NCBI GenBank assembly: GCA_030673845.1
Contig: JAUTCQ010000001.1
Span: forward strand, 124,001-188,000
Reading direction: 5' to 3'
Source of the DNA: Verrucomicrobiota bacterium JB022
GTDB taxonomy: Bacteria; Verrucomicrobiota; Verrucomicrobiia; Opitutales; Oceanipulchritudinaceae
DNA length: 64,000 nt
The position numbers and the translations under genes were made by a program. Of the stretch, positions 37,261 through 45,647 are shown piece after piece. Each line of letters starts with the position of its first letter. Position 1 is the first letter of the stretch. Below the pieces are notes generated by a model that ran no database searches, was not told the DNA's origin, and saw nothing but the letters and a program-made list of their open reading frames with translations.

Positions 37261-39441
37261 TCACGCCATTCCAGCCCCCTCCGCCAGCTTCACGCGTAGC
37301 CCTGTCACTCGGTGGAGGCCTTCGGCGCGGCGGACGGCGATGGAGTAGGCGTTGGGATCGCCGATGAGGATGACGCGGCGCTTGCCCCGGGTGAGGCCGG
37401 TGTAGAGCAGGTTGCGCTGCAGGAGCATGAAGTGTTGCTTCACCAGCGGGAGCACGACGACCGGGAATTCGCTGCCCTGGCTCTTGTGCACGCTGATGGC
37501 GTAGGCGAGGTTGAGGTCGCTCAGGTCGCCCTTGGTCAGTTCGACGATGCGTTCGCCGAAGTCGATCTGCAGCATGCCCTCCTCGGGGTCGATGGCCTTG
37601 ATCTGGCCGAGGTCGCCGTTGAAGATGCCCAGCTCGTAGTTGTTGCGGTTCTGGATCACCTTGTCGCCTTCTCGAAATACCGTGGCGCCCATCGCGAGTT
37701 CGCGGCGGTTGGGGCGCTGCCAGGCGGCTTGCAGCAACTCGTTGAGCGTGCCGATGCCGGCCGAGCCGCGGTGCATCGGGGCCAGCACCTGGATGTCCAT
37801 CAGCGGGTCGATGCGCGGCTCCCAGCGCGGCAGCAGGTGACGCACGACTTGCACGACGGCGGCCGCACAGGCTTCCGGCTCAGGGGCCACCACAAACTGC
37901 ACCAGCGGACCCGACTCCAGTTGGTCGACGAGGCGGAGCGGGGAGGGGGGGGTGGGCTTCCCTTGGATGATCTGGTGCGCGAGGGTGACGATGGGGCTGT
38001 CTTTGCCTTGTCGGAAGATCTGCTTCAGCTCCGTCACCGCCACCTTGCGACTACCGATCAGGTCACCCAGCACCTGCCCCGCGCCCACGCTGGGAAGCTG
38101 CTGAGCATCGCCCACGAGCAGTAGGTGACACTCCGGCGGCAGGGCGGTGAAAAACGAGGCGGCGAGGCGGGTGTCGAGCATACTCGCCTCGTCCACGATC
38201 ACGCAATCGGCCTCCAGCGGTTTTTCGGCGGTGTGGAGAAAACCGCCCTGCTGCACGTCGAACTGCAAGACGCGGTGCAGCGTGCCTGCCTGCATGCGGG
38301 CGGATTCGGAAAGGCGTTGCGCGGCGCGCCCGGTGGGGGCGGCCAATTTCAGGCGCAGCTTCTTGGCGCGCAGGATGTCGACAAGGGCGCGGAGGATCGT
38401 CGTTTTGCCGGTGCCGGGGCCGCCCGTGAGGATGCTGACCTTGTTGGAGAGGGCCGAGCGCAGCGCATCGACCTGCTCGGGGGCAAAGGTGAAGCCTGCC
38501 CGCTCCTGTGCCCAGTCGATCGCCGCCTCCACCTTCAGCTCCGGCCAACCGCTGGGGGACGATATGAGGCGCTGCAGCGAATCGGTGATGCGTTCTTCGG
38601 CGCGGGAAAGATAGATGCTCTGGATCAGCCCGGCGTCCTTCAGGTAAATCAGCTCTTTGGCGACGATGCGGTCGTTGATGCGGTGCCCGATCAAGTCCGC
38701 CGCTACGCCGAGCAGCTCGGTTGTCTTCTGGCGCAGATCTTCGGCGGGCATTGCCGTGTGGCCCTCGGTCTCCGCCTCGCCCAGCACGTGCAGCAGGCCC
38801 GCGTCGAGGCGGGCCGGGGCGTCGAGCGCAAAGCCGAGGTTTTGCGCAATCCGGTCGGCGGTGAGGAAGCCGATGCCGTCAACCTCGCGCGCCACCTGGT
38901 AGGGGTTCGCACGGATCACGTCGCCCGCTTGCGTGCCGTAGCGCTTGATCAGCTTGAGGCACAGCGCGTTGCCGACCCCGTAGCTCTGCAGAAAGAGCAA
39001 TACCTGCCGCTGGGCGTGCTGCTCGTCCCAGGCCTGCTTGATCTCGACCGCGCGCTTGGGGCCGATGCCGGGTACCTCGCGCAGGCGACCGCTGTCGTGC
39101 TCGATCACCTTGAAGGTATCGGCGCCAAAGTGGTCGACAATCTTGTCGGCATACACCTTGCCGATACCGGGGATGAGGCCGCTGCCCAGGTATTTGCGGA
39201 TGCCCTGCACATTGGAGGGCAGCTCCGACTGGTATTCCTTGAACTTGAACTGCTTGCCGTGCTGCGGGTGGTTGATCCAGTCGCCCCGCAGGCGCAGCGT
39301 CTCGCCGCACTGCACGCCCGGCAGGTTGCCGAGGATGGTGTAGGGGTGCTTCTCGCCGCTTGGGCGCAGCTCGGCAATCGCGAAGTGGTTCTCTTCGTTG
39401 TAGAAGATAAAGCGCTCGAGAATGCCCGTCAGCTCATCCAT
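37261..39441 (-). CDS. recD2: RecD2-type ATP-dependent DNA helicase
   Basis: A superfamily 1B 5'-3' helicase that works without RecBC. The 726 residues include the N-terminal OB-like domain and tandem helix-hairpin-helix region (GSGLIPGIGKVYADKIVDHF, REVPGIGPKRAVEI) that mark RecD2. Then come Walker A GGPGTGKTT near residue 350, DEASMLD for motif II, VGDAQQLPSVGAG for motif III and the C-terminal SVHKSQGSEFP and TGLTRGKR motifs. The HAD phosphatase gene starts 12 bases downstream on the same strand, so both may be transcribed together. Confidence 0.95.
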   Translation of the reverse strand: MDELTGILERFIFYNEENHFAIAELRPSGEKHPYTILGNLPGVQCGETLRLRGDWINHPQHGKQFKFKEYQSELPSNVQGIRKYLGSGLIPGIGKVYADKIVDHFGADTFKVIEHDSGRLREVPGIGPKRAVEIKQAWDEQHAQRQVLLFLQSYGVGNALCLKLIKRYGTQAGDVIRANPYQVAREVDGIGFLTADRIAQNLGFALDAPARLDAGLLHVLGEAETEGHTAMPAEDLRQKTTELLGVAADLIGHRINDRIVAKELIYLKDAGLIQSIYLSRAEERITDSLQRLISSPSGWPELKVEAAIDWAQERAGFTFAPEQVDALRSALSNKVSILTGGPGTGKTTILRALVDILRAKKLRLKLAAPTGRAAQRLSESARMQAGTLHRVLQFDVQQGGFLHTAEKPLEADCVIVDEASMLDTRLAASFFTALPPECHLLLVGDAQQLPSVGAGQVLGDLIGSRKVAVTELKQIFRQGKDSPIVTLAHQIIQGKPTPPSPLRLVDQLESGPLVQFVVAPEPEACAAAVVQVVRHLLPRWEPRIDPLMDIQVLAPMHRGSAGIGTLNELLQAAWQRPNRRELAMGATVFREGDKVIQNRNNYELGIFNGDLGQIKAIDPEEGMLQIDFGERIVELTKGDLSDLNLAYAISVHKSQGSEFPVVVLPLVKQHFMLLQRNLLYTGLTRGKRRVILIGDPNAYSIAVRRAEGLHRVTGLRVKLAEGAGMA

Positions 39442-39453
39442 TGCACGAGGCGC

Positions 39454-40128
39454 TTAGAGGCCGGTCGGCAGCAGCTCCAGGCCCCAAACCTCGCGGGCCA
39501 TCGCCACCATGTCCGGATAAATGCCGTCGGCCTCGGTTTCTTCGGCCAGTTGCTCCATCGTGTGCGAGCCGGTGGCGCAGAGGTAGCAGCGCATGCCGCC
39601 ATTCTTGGCCGTCTGGAAGTCATACGGGCTGTCGCCGATATAGACCGTCTCGTCGGCCGTCGAGCCGAGGTGCTCGAGCGCATAGGCCACCATCTCGGGC
39701 TGCGGCTTGCGATAGGGCGTATCGAGCGTGCCGATGATCGGGTCCAGATATTCGTCGAGGCCCACTTCGGCGGCGATCTTTCGGGCGTTGTTGCCCTCCT
39801 TGTTGGTCAACATCCCCTGCAGCACGCCTTCGGCCTGAAAACGCTGCAACAGCTCACGCACACCCGGCAGGATGTGGATATCCTGCTGCCAGATCTGCTC
39901 GTAACGCTGGCGGAAGAGCTTCACCGCCTCATCCACGTATTCCTGCGGGATCAGCTTGCCCATCGTCACCGGGATCGAGCCGCCGACCGACGCCTTGACT
40001 TTCTCGAAAGTCACCGGCGGCAGGCCGAGCTGCTCCAGCGCATAGCAGTAGCAGCGGTAGATCACGTCGAAGTGGTCGATCAACGTTCCGTCGAGGTCGT
40101 AGAGCACGGCGGCGGGCAAAGGTTGCAT
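39454..40128 (-). CDS. HAD-superfamily phosphatase, phosphoglycolate-phosphatase type
   Basis: The 224-residue protein has the HAD motifs in order: LYDLDGTLIDHF (nucleophile Asp and acid/base Asp), LTNKEG (motif II), K in TPYRKPQPEM (motif III) and IGDSPYDFQTAKNGG (motif IV). A helical C1 cap follows motif I. This is the layout of Gph/PGP-like phosphatases that clear 2-phosphoglycolate or other small phosphate esters. I chose ATG 40128 because the upstream in-frame extension of 63 codons matches nothing and crosses the divergent promoter region. Substrate is not proven. Confidence 0.88.
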   Translation of the reverse strand: MQPLPAAVLYDLDGTLIDHFDVIYRCYCYALEQLGLPPVTFEKVKASVGGSIPVTMGKLIPQEYVDEAVKLFRQRYEQIWQQDIHILPGVRELLQRFQAEGVLQGMLTNKEGNNARKIAAEVGLDEYLDPIIGTLDTPYRKPQPEMVAYALEHLGSTADETVYIGDSPYDFQTAKNGGMRCYLCATGSHTMEQLAEETEADGIYPDMVAMAREVWGLELLPTGL

Positions 40129-40333
40129 ATGCAGGCCATTAACAGCACGCGCACCAGCGGGCACAAGGGCAAAAGCGGGGAACTGTGGCGGGAGGGAGGC
40201 GCCGCATGTGCCCCGCCACGATATGAAACAGAATGAAATGCGATTAGAGATTGTGATGGACTCGCGGGCCGCCAGCTGATACTTCGTCTCGCGATGCCTG
40301 TCGGTCAGATAAACCACTCATCCACGTAGTCTC

Positions 40334-40936
40334 ATGATTTCACTTCGTTCTATCGTTCGCACCTGTGCGGCAGGTGCTCTTTCCCTTCTGGGAGTCTCCC
40401 AGCTTTCCGCTGGCCTCAACTTCTCGATCTACCCCGTGAACGGCAATGTTGTCATGGTGGGGTCAGGCTCGGTCGATCTTGCCGGTTTAGCGGGGCCCGG
40501 TGGTGCCGAGCAAAGCCCGGCAGTACGCTCCGACTGGTCTTTGATCATGGTGGGTATGTTTGATCAGGAGGTGGATTTCTACAGCCCCGTGACCCCTCCT
40601 TCCCCTGCTCTCGGCGATTCGAGTTTCCGTTTTGTGGCGGACAACGGCTGGGGCGACAGCATTGGCCTGATCGCGATTCCCAATCTCACTCCTGGCCTCT
40701 ACGTGCCCGATAATTACGTTTCTGGCACCTCCTTGTCCGGGACGGCCATTTTTCTCAACACCACGGTGGCTGATCTGGGCCTGACCCCCGGCGTCTATAC
40801 CTGGACCTGGGGCAGCGGTGCCAATGCCGACTCCGCCACCCTCACCATCTCGGTTCCCGAGCCCAGCACCTGGGCCGCGATCGCCGGTCTCGGCGCTCTG
40901 GGCCTCATCGCCCTCCGCCGCCGCGTCAGGGCGTAA
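40334..40936 (+). CDS. PEP-CTERM sorting-domain exported protein
   Basis: A 200-residue exported protein: signal peptide (about 1-26, ending LSAG), a beta-rich body and a textbook PEP-CTERM end, VPEPSTWAAIAGLGALGLIA followed by LRRRVRA. The VPEP motif is recognised by exosortase (EpsH-type), which removes the tail and hands the protein to the envelope or exopolysaccharide. No exosortase gene is in the window. The body has no known domain. Short PEP-CTERM proteins like this are abundant in Verrucomicrobiota. Confidence 0.93.
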   Translation: MISLRSIVRTCAAGALSLLGVSQLSAGLNFSIYPVNGNVVMVGSGSVDLAGLAGPGGAEQSPAVRSDWSLIMVGMFDQEVDFYSPVTPPSPALGDSSFRFVADNGWGDSIGLIAIPNLTPGLYVPDNYVSGTSLSGTAIFLNTTVADLGLTPGVYTWTWGSGANADSATLTISVPEPSTWAAIAGLGALGLIALRRRVRA

Positions 40937-40962
40937 ACGCAGGAGTTAAAGTGAATTTCCAG

Positions 40963-40997
40963 CCGCTCTTTCCGTGAGGAAGGAGCGGTTTTCTTTT
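40963..40997 (+). terminator. Rho-independent terminator of the PEP-CTERM gene
   Basis: CCGCTCTTTCC (40963-40973) pairs with GGAAGGAGCGG (40978-40988) over eleven bases with one G-U and a GTGA loop, followed by TTTTCTTTTG. Confidence 0.9.
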
Positions 40998-41140
40998 GTT
41001 GATGAGGCGTAGGCGGCGAGGTCCGTCGGTGGTGACTATAAGCTCCTCCGTCTCGGCTTCTGACTTTCGCCTCAGGATTCCATTTGCTCGACGCCCGAAC
41101 TGGAGCCAGACTTGTCGTTGTGAAGACGACCGATGCCAGT

Positions 41141-41704
41141 ATGCCCTGCAAGCCGGAGCCGCAGGTCTGCCGATATCTGAGGCTGGAAGGCCCTGAATTG
41201 CTGCGCGCCTACTTCCGACGCCGCGTGGAGTGGAACGAAGCGGAGGATCTGGCGCAGGAGGCATTGCTGAAGGCGTGGCAACACTGCCAGGATGTAGACC
41301 ATGATACCCGGGTGCGTGCGTGGTTGTTTGGTATCGCGCGTCGGCGGTTGTCGGACCACTTTCGCCGCGACGTAAGGCATTGGCAGGAGCTGGACGAGGA
41401 AAGTCGACCCGTTGAGAGTGGGGAGCACCTGACTCCCTTCCGGGCCGAAATCATGACTTTCGTGCGGGCACAGGTGCATGAGTTGCCCCGGGCGCAACGT
41501 GAAATCCTGGAAGCGCTGATGGAAGGGGAACGGCAGGTCGACCTTGCCCAACGGCTGGGGCTGCCGCTTTCTACGGTCAAGGCTCGTGCGCAACGGGGGC
41601 GGCAGCGCCTGCTCGAGTTGGCGGAGCGGCGCTGTATCTTCATCCGCGACGCCTTCGGCAGGGTGGTGGACTGCGAGCCGCGCCAGCAGACATGTTGCGC
41701 CTGA
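41141..41704 (+). CDS. ECF-type RNA polymerase sigma factor (SigZ-like) with a C-terminal Cys tail
   Basis: The 187-residue protein has region 2 (LRAYFRRRVEWNEAEDLAQEAL, then VRAWLFGIARRRLSDHFRR) and region 4 (LPRAQREILEALMEGERQ, then AQRLGLPLSTVKARAQRGRQRL). A 25-residue tail follows with C at the start, VVDCEPRQQ and a final CC pair. I recall SigZ-annotated proteins with a similar Cys-containing tail, which could bind arsenic or another metal; that is inference. ATG 41141 is preferred, but a GTG at 41120 or TTG at 41084 in frame cannot be excluded. No anti-sigma gene is adjacent. arsM starts 78 bases downstream. Confidence 0.88.
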   Translation: MPCKPEPQVCRYLRLEGPELLRAYFRRRVEWNEAEDLAQEALLKAWQHCQDVDHDTRVRAWLFGIARRRLSDHFRRDVRHWQELDEESRPVESGEHLTPFRAEIMTFVRAQVHELPRAQREILEALMEGERQVDLAQRLGLPLSTVKARAQRGRQRLLELAERRCIFIRDAFGRVVDCEPRQQTCCA

Positions 41705-41782
41705 TTCAAAAAAAGCTGGATTCCCTGCGTCTTTTTGGACCTCTGAGGCGTCTTCGTGGGTGAATCTGAAAAACTAGACACC

Positions 41783-42574
41783 ATGAGCAACGAAATGTTG
41801 GAACAAGACGCCACCCGCACCGTCGTGCGCGAACGCTACCGCAAGATCGCCGAGACTGCTGGCGAATCCTGCTGTGCCCCGAGCTGCTGCGGCGGCGAAA
41901 ACAAGGCTTTCTCGCGGGCTGAAGACATCGGCTACAGCAAGGACGACTTATGCTGCGTGCCGGAAGGCTCCGAGATGGGGCTGGGTTGCGGCAACCCCAC
42001 CGCGCTCGCGCAGCTTCAGCCCGGCGAAACGGTGCTCGACCTTGGTTGCGGGGGCGGCTTCGACTGTTTTCTGGCCGCCCGTGCGGTCGGCTCGACGGGC
42101 CGTGTCATCGGGGTCGACATGACGCCTGAGATGATTTCGAAGGCGCGGCGTAATGCCCGGGAAGGCGGCTATAGCAACGTCGAGTTTCGCCTGGGCGAGA
42201 TCGAGGCGTTGCCGGTGCCCGATGGAATCGTCGACGCCATCCTTTCCAACTGCGTGATCAACCTCTCGCCCGACAAGCCGAGCGTCTTCCGGGAAGCGCA
42301 TCGGGTGCTGAAGGCCGGTGGCCGCCTCTCACTCGCAGATATCGTGGCCACCAAGCCGATCCCGCCTGACATTCAGCGCGACTTCGAGGCACTGACTTCG
42401 TGTGTGGCCGGCGCGGCGCAGGTGGATGAGGTCGATTCGATGCTGAAGGCGGCCGGCTTCTCCGAAGTGCGCATCCAGCTAAAGGAGGAGACGCGGGCCA
42501 TGATCAACCAGTGGTCGCAGAGCGGAACGGCTGGGGAATACGTCGTTTCGGCCCTGATCGAAGCCCGTAAGTAA
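41783..42574 (+). CDS. arsM: Arsenite S-adenosylmethionine methyltransferase
   Basis: ArsM adds methyl groups to As(III), giving volatile or less toxic species, in the cytoplasm. The 263-residue protein has the SAM motif VLDLGCGGGFDCFLA near residue 90. The arsenic-binding cysteines are present: C in LGCGNP, C in SNCVINLSPD and C in LTSCVAGA. Extra cysteine pairs lie near the N-terminus (ESCCAPSCCGG, DDLCCVPEG). Normal length for the family. It follows a Cys-tailed sigma factor in the same direction, which likely controls it. No arsR or arsB is seen. Confidence 0.95.
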   Translation: MSNEMLEQDATRTVVRERYRKIAETAGESCCAPSCCGGENKAFSRAEDIGYSKDDLCCVPEGSEMGLGCGNPTALAQLQPGETVLDLGCGGGFDCFLAARAVGSTGRVIGVDMTPEMISKARRNAREGGYSNVEFRLGEIEALPVPDGIVDAILSNCVINLSPDKPSVFREAHRVLKAGGRLSLADIVATKPIPPDIQRDFEALTSCVAGAAQVDEVDSMLKAAGFSEVRIQLKEETRAMINQWSQSGTAGEYVVSALIEARK

Positions 42575-42648
42575 TCCGCTGGCCAACCGCCCATCCGTTT
42601 CCGTTTGCCCTCCGGCACTTATCGGGCAACGTTTTGCGGCACGAGACC

Positions 42649-43809
42649 ATGCCGACCGCCACGCCCACCAACGAAGCCAAGCCTGCCGCCGACTGGAAAC
42701 AGGAGCAGGGGCGGCTGGTATTACGGTTGAGCGGGCGGTGGTCGTTGCATGCGCCGCGGCCCAAAGACCCGCACTTGTTGCCTGCCTTTCGCGCGCAGGT
42801 GAAAGGGTGGGAGGGCGATCAGCGGCTCGCTTTCGACCTCGACGCGGTTGAGAGATTCGATTCGCGCCTGGTGGCGCAGCTTTTTGTGCTGATCGACGCC
42901 GCCGAAGCGGAAGGGTGGGCTATCGAGCGTGAATCGTTGCCCGAGGATGTGTGCAAGCTGCTCTCGCTCGCCCAAGCCTCCGGCAAGACGGAAGCGGAAG
43001 GCGCGGCAAAGGATACCGGCTGGCTCTCGGCTCTCGGCTACTGGGGGCTGGAAAAGTATGCCGGCACCAAGGAGGTCTTCGCCTTCGTGGGCCGCGCCTT
43101 CACCAGCTTCATCAAATTCATCACTGGGCGGGCCAAGATCCGCCGGCAGGACTTTTTCGAGATCCTGCAGGATACCAGCGCCTCGTCGCTGCCGATCGTC
43201 TCGCTGATCAGCTTCCTCGTGGGCCTGATCATCGCCTTCCTCGGCGCCGTCGTGCTGCGGCAGTTCAGCGCGGAGTTTGCCGTCTCCTACCTCGTCGGCT
43301 ACGGCATGTTGCGCGAGATGGGCGCGGTGATGACGGGGGTGATCATGGCCGGGCGCACAGGGGCCGCCTTCGCCGCCCAGATCGGCAGCATGAAGGTCAA
43401 CGAAGAGATCGACGCGCTTTCGACCTTCGGTATCAGCCCGATGGATTTTATCGTGCTGCCGCGTCTGCTGGCTCTGGCCATCATGATGCCGCTGCTCACG
43501 ATTTATGCCGACCTGGTGGGCATCCTCGGCGGCTACCTCGTCGCGACCATCATGATGCGGGTGCCGCACGAGGTGTTCGTGGTCGAGATGGACAACGTGG
43601 TGACAAGCCTGGACGTCTACCTCGGGGTCTTCAAAGGCTTCGTCTTCGGTATCCTTGTGGCGGTGGCCGGTTGCCTGCGCGGCCTGCAAACCACCAGCGG
43701 GGCCGACGCCGTCGGTCGGGCCGCCACCAAGGCCGTGGTCACCGGCATTACGCTGATCATCCTGGCCAACGCCATTATAGACTGGGCTGCCGCCCAAGTG
43801 GGCATCTAG
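42649..43809 (+). CDS. STAS-MlaE fusion permease of an MCE-type lipid transporter
   Basis: The 386-residue protein has an N-terminal STAS-like domain (residues 15-110, with VLRLSGRWSLHAPR and DSRLVAQLFVLID), and then the MlaE permease domain with five or so helices. MlaE hallmarks are VLRQFSAEFAVSYLV, GAVMTGVIMAGRTGAAFAAQ, IDALSTFGISPMDFIVLPRL and the closing GVFKGFVFGILVAV. In Mla systems, MlaE works with ATPase MlaF and MCE protein MlaD to move phospholipids between membranes; MlaB is a STAS protein, so this is a natural MlaB-MlaE fusion. No ATPase or MCE gene is next to it, which is unusual. ATG 42649 is preferred over TTG 42634. Confidence 0.9.
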   Translation: MPTATPTNEAKPAADWKQEQGRLVLRLSGRWSLHAPRPKDPHLLPAFRAQVKGWEGDQRLAFDLDAVERFDSRLVAQLFVLIDAAEAEGWAIERESLPEDVCKLLSLAQASGKTEAEGAAKDTGWLSALGYWGLEKYAGTKEVFAFVGRAFTSFIKFITGRAKIRRQDFFEILQDTSASSLPIVSLISFLVGLIIAFLGAVVLRQFSAEFAVSYLVGYGMLREMGAVMTGVIMAGRTGAAFAAQIGSMKVNEEIDALSTFGISPMDFIVLPRLLALAIMMPLLTIYADLVGILGGYLVATIMMRVPHEVFVVEMDNVVTSLDVYLGVFKGFVFGILVAVAGCLRGLQTTSGADAVGRAATKAVVTGITLIILANAIIDWAAAQVGI

Positions 43810-43850
43810 GGCCGGTCGGCGGGTGGTGTGCATCCTGCTAAATAACCGGC

Positions 43851-44207
43851 ATGCATACCCTTCTACCCGATTCCCGTGACGACCTGGTGGCACTGCGCCT
43901 GAGCGGCAAGCTCGATGCAGCCGACTACGACAGTATCAAGGCGCTGCTTGAAAGCCGTATCGCCGAACAAGGCAAAGTGCGCCTTTATTGGGAGATGGTC
44001 GACTTTGACGGCTGGACACCCCAAGGGCTCTGGGCCGATGCGCGTCTCGACGTGAAACATGCCAACCACTTCTCCAAAATTGCCATCGTCGGCACTTCCG
44101 ACTGGGAAAAGTGGACGACGAAGCTGATGAAGCCTTTTACCAGCGCAGAGGTTAAGTTCTTTCCGCTCGACCAGAGCACGCAGGCGCTCGCCTGGGCCAA
44201 GGCATAA
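43851..44207 (+). CDS. SpoIIAA-like (STAS/DUF3478) small protein
   Basis: The 118-residue protein fits the SpoIIAA-like family: RLSGKLDAADYDSIKALLES, VRLYWEMVDFDGWTPQGLW, KIAIVGTSDWEKWTTKLMKPF. The family is STAS-like and usually lacks the phosphorylated Ser of true anti-anti-sigma factors. Role unknown. It lies 41 bases downstream of the STAS-MlaE gene and convergent to the next gene, and may be transcribed with the permease. Confidence 0.85.
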   Translation: MHTLLPDSRDDLVALRLSGKLDAADYDSIKALLESRIAEQGKVRLYWEMVDFDGWTPQGLWADARLDVKHANHFSKIAIVGTSDWEKWTTKLMKPFTSAEVKFFPLDQSTQALAWAKA

Positions 44208-44211
44208 CGCT

Positions 44212-44475
44212 CTAGAAGTGGCGGAGCCCGATCAGGCTCTCCCATATCACCCAGAGCAAGAACACCGTTCCGCCGATCAAAAGGGCTCGCCGCACCCAGC
44301 GCCGCCGAGCCCGGCGCCGTTCGAAGGTGTTGTAATAGCGATCCCAAAACCGGGTCGACTTGGCCATGGTGAAAAAACCGGCCGCGAAAGGCCCTCGACG
44401 CGGCTCGCGGGGAAGCTTGTAGCGCCGCTTAGCGTCCTGGCGATGCGCGCGCCATAAAAAGAAACGCTCAAGCAT
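44212..44475 (-). CDS. Small basic single-helix membrane protein, function unknown
   Basis: About 87 residues if it starts at ATG 44475. The first half is strongly basic (RRYKLPREPRRGP, RFWDRYYNTFERRRARRR) and the last 25 residues form one hydrophobic helix (ALLIGGTVFLLWVIWESL). That would be a tail-anchored protein with the N-terminus inside. Two other in-frame ATGs (44484, 44367) are possible. It stops four bases from the convergent SpoIIAA-like gene. The next gene, gpsA, is divergent. Coding is plausible but unproven. Confidence 0.5.
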   Translation of the reverse strand: MLERFFLWRAHRQDAKRRYKLPREPRRGPFAAGFFTMAKSTRFWDRYYNTFERRRARRRWVRRALLIGGTVFLLWVIWESLIGLRHF

Positions 44476-44580
44476 ACCGCCCATGTTCGGCGTGGGCGGC
44501 GCGAGACGCAAATCAGATTTGCATTGCCGCCCGCATCGAGCCTTTGCAGGTTAACCCAACTTCCGACTGGCTGACAGCTT

Positions 44581-45579
44581 ATGAACTTTTGCATCTACCC
44601 CGCCGGCGCCTGGGGCACCGCCCTGGCCCTCCACCTTGTGCGCGAAAACCACACCGTGACGCTCGTCCCGCGCGAGCTCGATCACGCGCTGGAGATGGCC
44701 AGCTCGCGCGTGAACCGCCGCTACCTCGACGGCGTGGAGCTACCGCGCGACGTGCAGCTGGGGATGGAGCTTGCCCCGTCGCTGATGGAGGCCGATGTGC
44801 TCGTGCTCGCCTGCCCCTCGCGCTACCTGCGCGGCGTCTGCCGCGAGATCCGCAGCCAGCTCTATCAGGCCGAGCAGCTGGAAGTCGTCCTCACGCTTTG
44901 CAAGGGCCTCGAAGAAGGCACGAACGCGCTGCCGACCGCCGTGGTGGCCGAAGAGCTGCCGCAGTTTGCCCACGGCGCGCTGAGCGGCCCCAGCTTTGCC
45001 AGCCAGGTGGCGGCCGGCCAGCCCACCGCGCTCGTCCTGAGCACCAACCTCCCGGCAGATAAAAACGAATACCTGCAGCAGGCCCTCAGCGGCGAGCGGG
45101 TCCGCGTCTATACCAGCGACGACCTTACCGGCGTCGAGCTGGGCGGCTGCCTCAAGAACGTCTACGCCATCGCGGTGGGCATGTGCGATGGGCTGGGCCT
45201 GCGCGACAATACCAAGGCCGCCCTGCTGACCCGCGCCCTGCACGAGATGGTGCGGGTGGGGGAGGCCCTCGGTGGCAAGCGCGAGACCTTTTATGGCCTC
45301 ACCGGCTTTGGCGACCTCGTGTTGACCTGTAATGGAGCCGAGAGCCGCAACCGCACCTTTGGCGAACGCGTCGCGCGCGGGGAGTCGGCGGAGCAACTGA
45401 TTGCCGCGATGACGGTCGAAGGTTACCGCACCACCGCCTGCTTCCACCGCATCTGCCAGGACAAGGGCGTCGAAGCCCCCATCCTCGAACAGATCTACCA
45501 GATCCTCTTCGAAGGCCGCAGCCTCCGCGAAGCCATCCCCGCCCTCATGGGCCGCCAGCTCAAACCCGAGCGAGCCTAG
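44581..45579 (+). CDS. gpsA: NAD(P)+-dependent glycerol-3-phosphate dehydrogenase
   Basis: Makes sn-glycerol 3-phosphate from dihydroxyacetone phosphate for phospholipid synthesis. The 332-residue length is normal. Family motifs: KGLEEGTNALPT, LSGPSFASQVA, catalytic K in GGCLKNVYAIAVGM, GFGDLVLTCNGAESRNR. One oddity is the N-terminal nucleotide-binding loop, which reads IYPAGAWGTALA where GxGxWG is usual, so the first Gly is replaced by Pro. The rest is intact, so activity is likely. The product is shared with glycerol kinase, partly encoded at the start of the window. Confidence 0.95.
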   Translation: MNFCIYPAGAWGTALALHLVRENHTVTLVPRELDHALEMASSRVNRRYLDGVELPRDVQLGMELAPSLMEADVLVLACPSRYLRGVCREIRSQLYQAEQLEVVLTLCKGLEEGTNALPTAVVAEELPQFAHGALSGPSFASQVAAGQPTALVLSTNLPADKNEYLQQALSGERVRVYTSDDLTGVELGGCLKNVYAIAVGMCDGLGLRDNTKAALLTRALHEMVRVGEALGGKRETFYGLTGFGDLVLTCNGAESRNRTFGERVARGESAEQLIAAMTVEGYRTTACFHRICQDKGVEAPILEQIYQILFEGRSLREAIPALMGRQLKPERA

Positions 45580-45587
45580 GGGAAATA

Positions 45588-45615
45588 GAAAAGCCCTGCA
45601 GGAAACGTGCAGGGC
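45588..45615 (-). terminator. Rho-independent terminator of the sulfatase gene
   Basis: GCCCTGCA (45593-45600) pairs with TGCAGGGC (45608-45615), a perfect eight-base stem. On the minus strand it is followed by TTTTCTATTT. It may also end gpsA transcripts, but there is no T run on the plus strand. Confidence 0.7.
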
Positions 45616-45647
45616 AGGAGCAAATATCAGTAGTGATTTGGTGCGGC

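Noticed and set aside
38125-40236. Open frame of 703 codons on the plus strand
   Set aside because: Antisense to recD2 and the HAD phosphatase gene; His/Ala/Leu/Gly/Val-biased translation without motifs.
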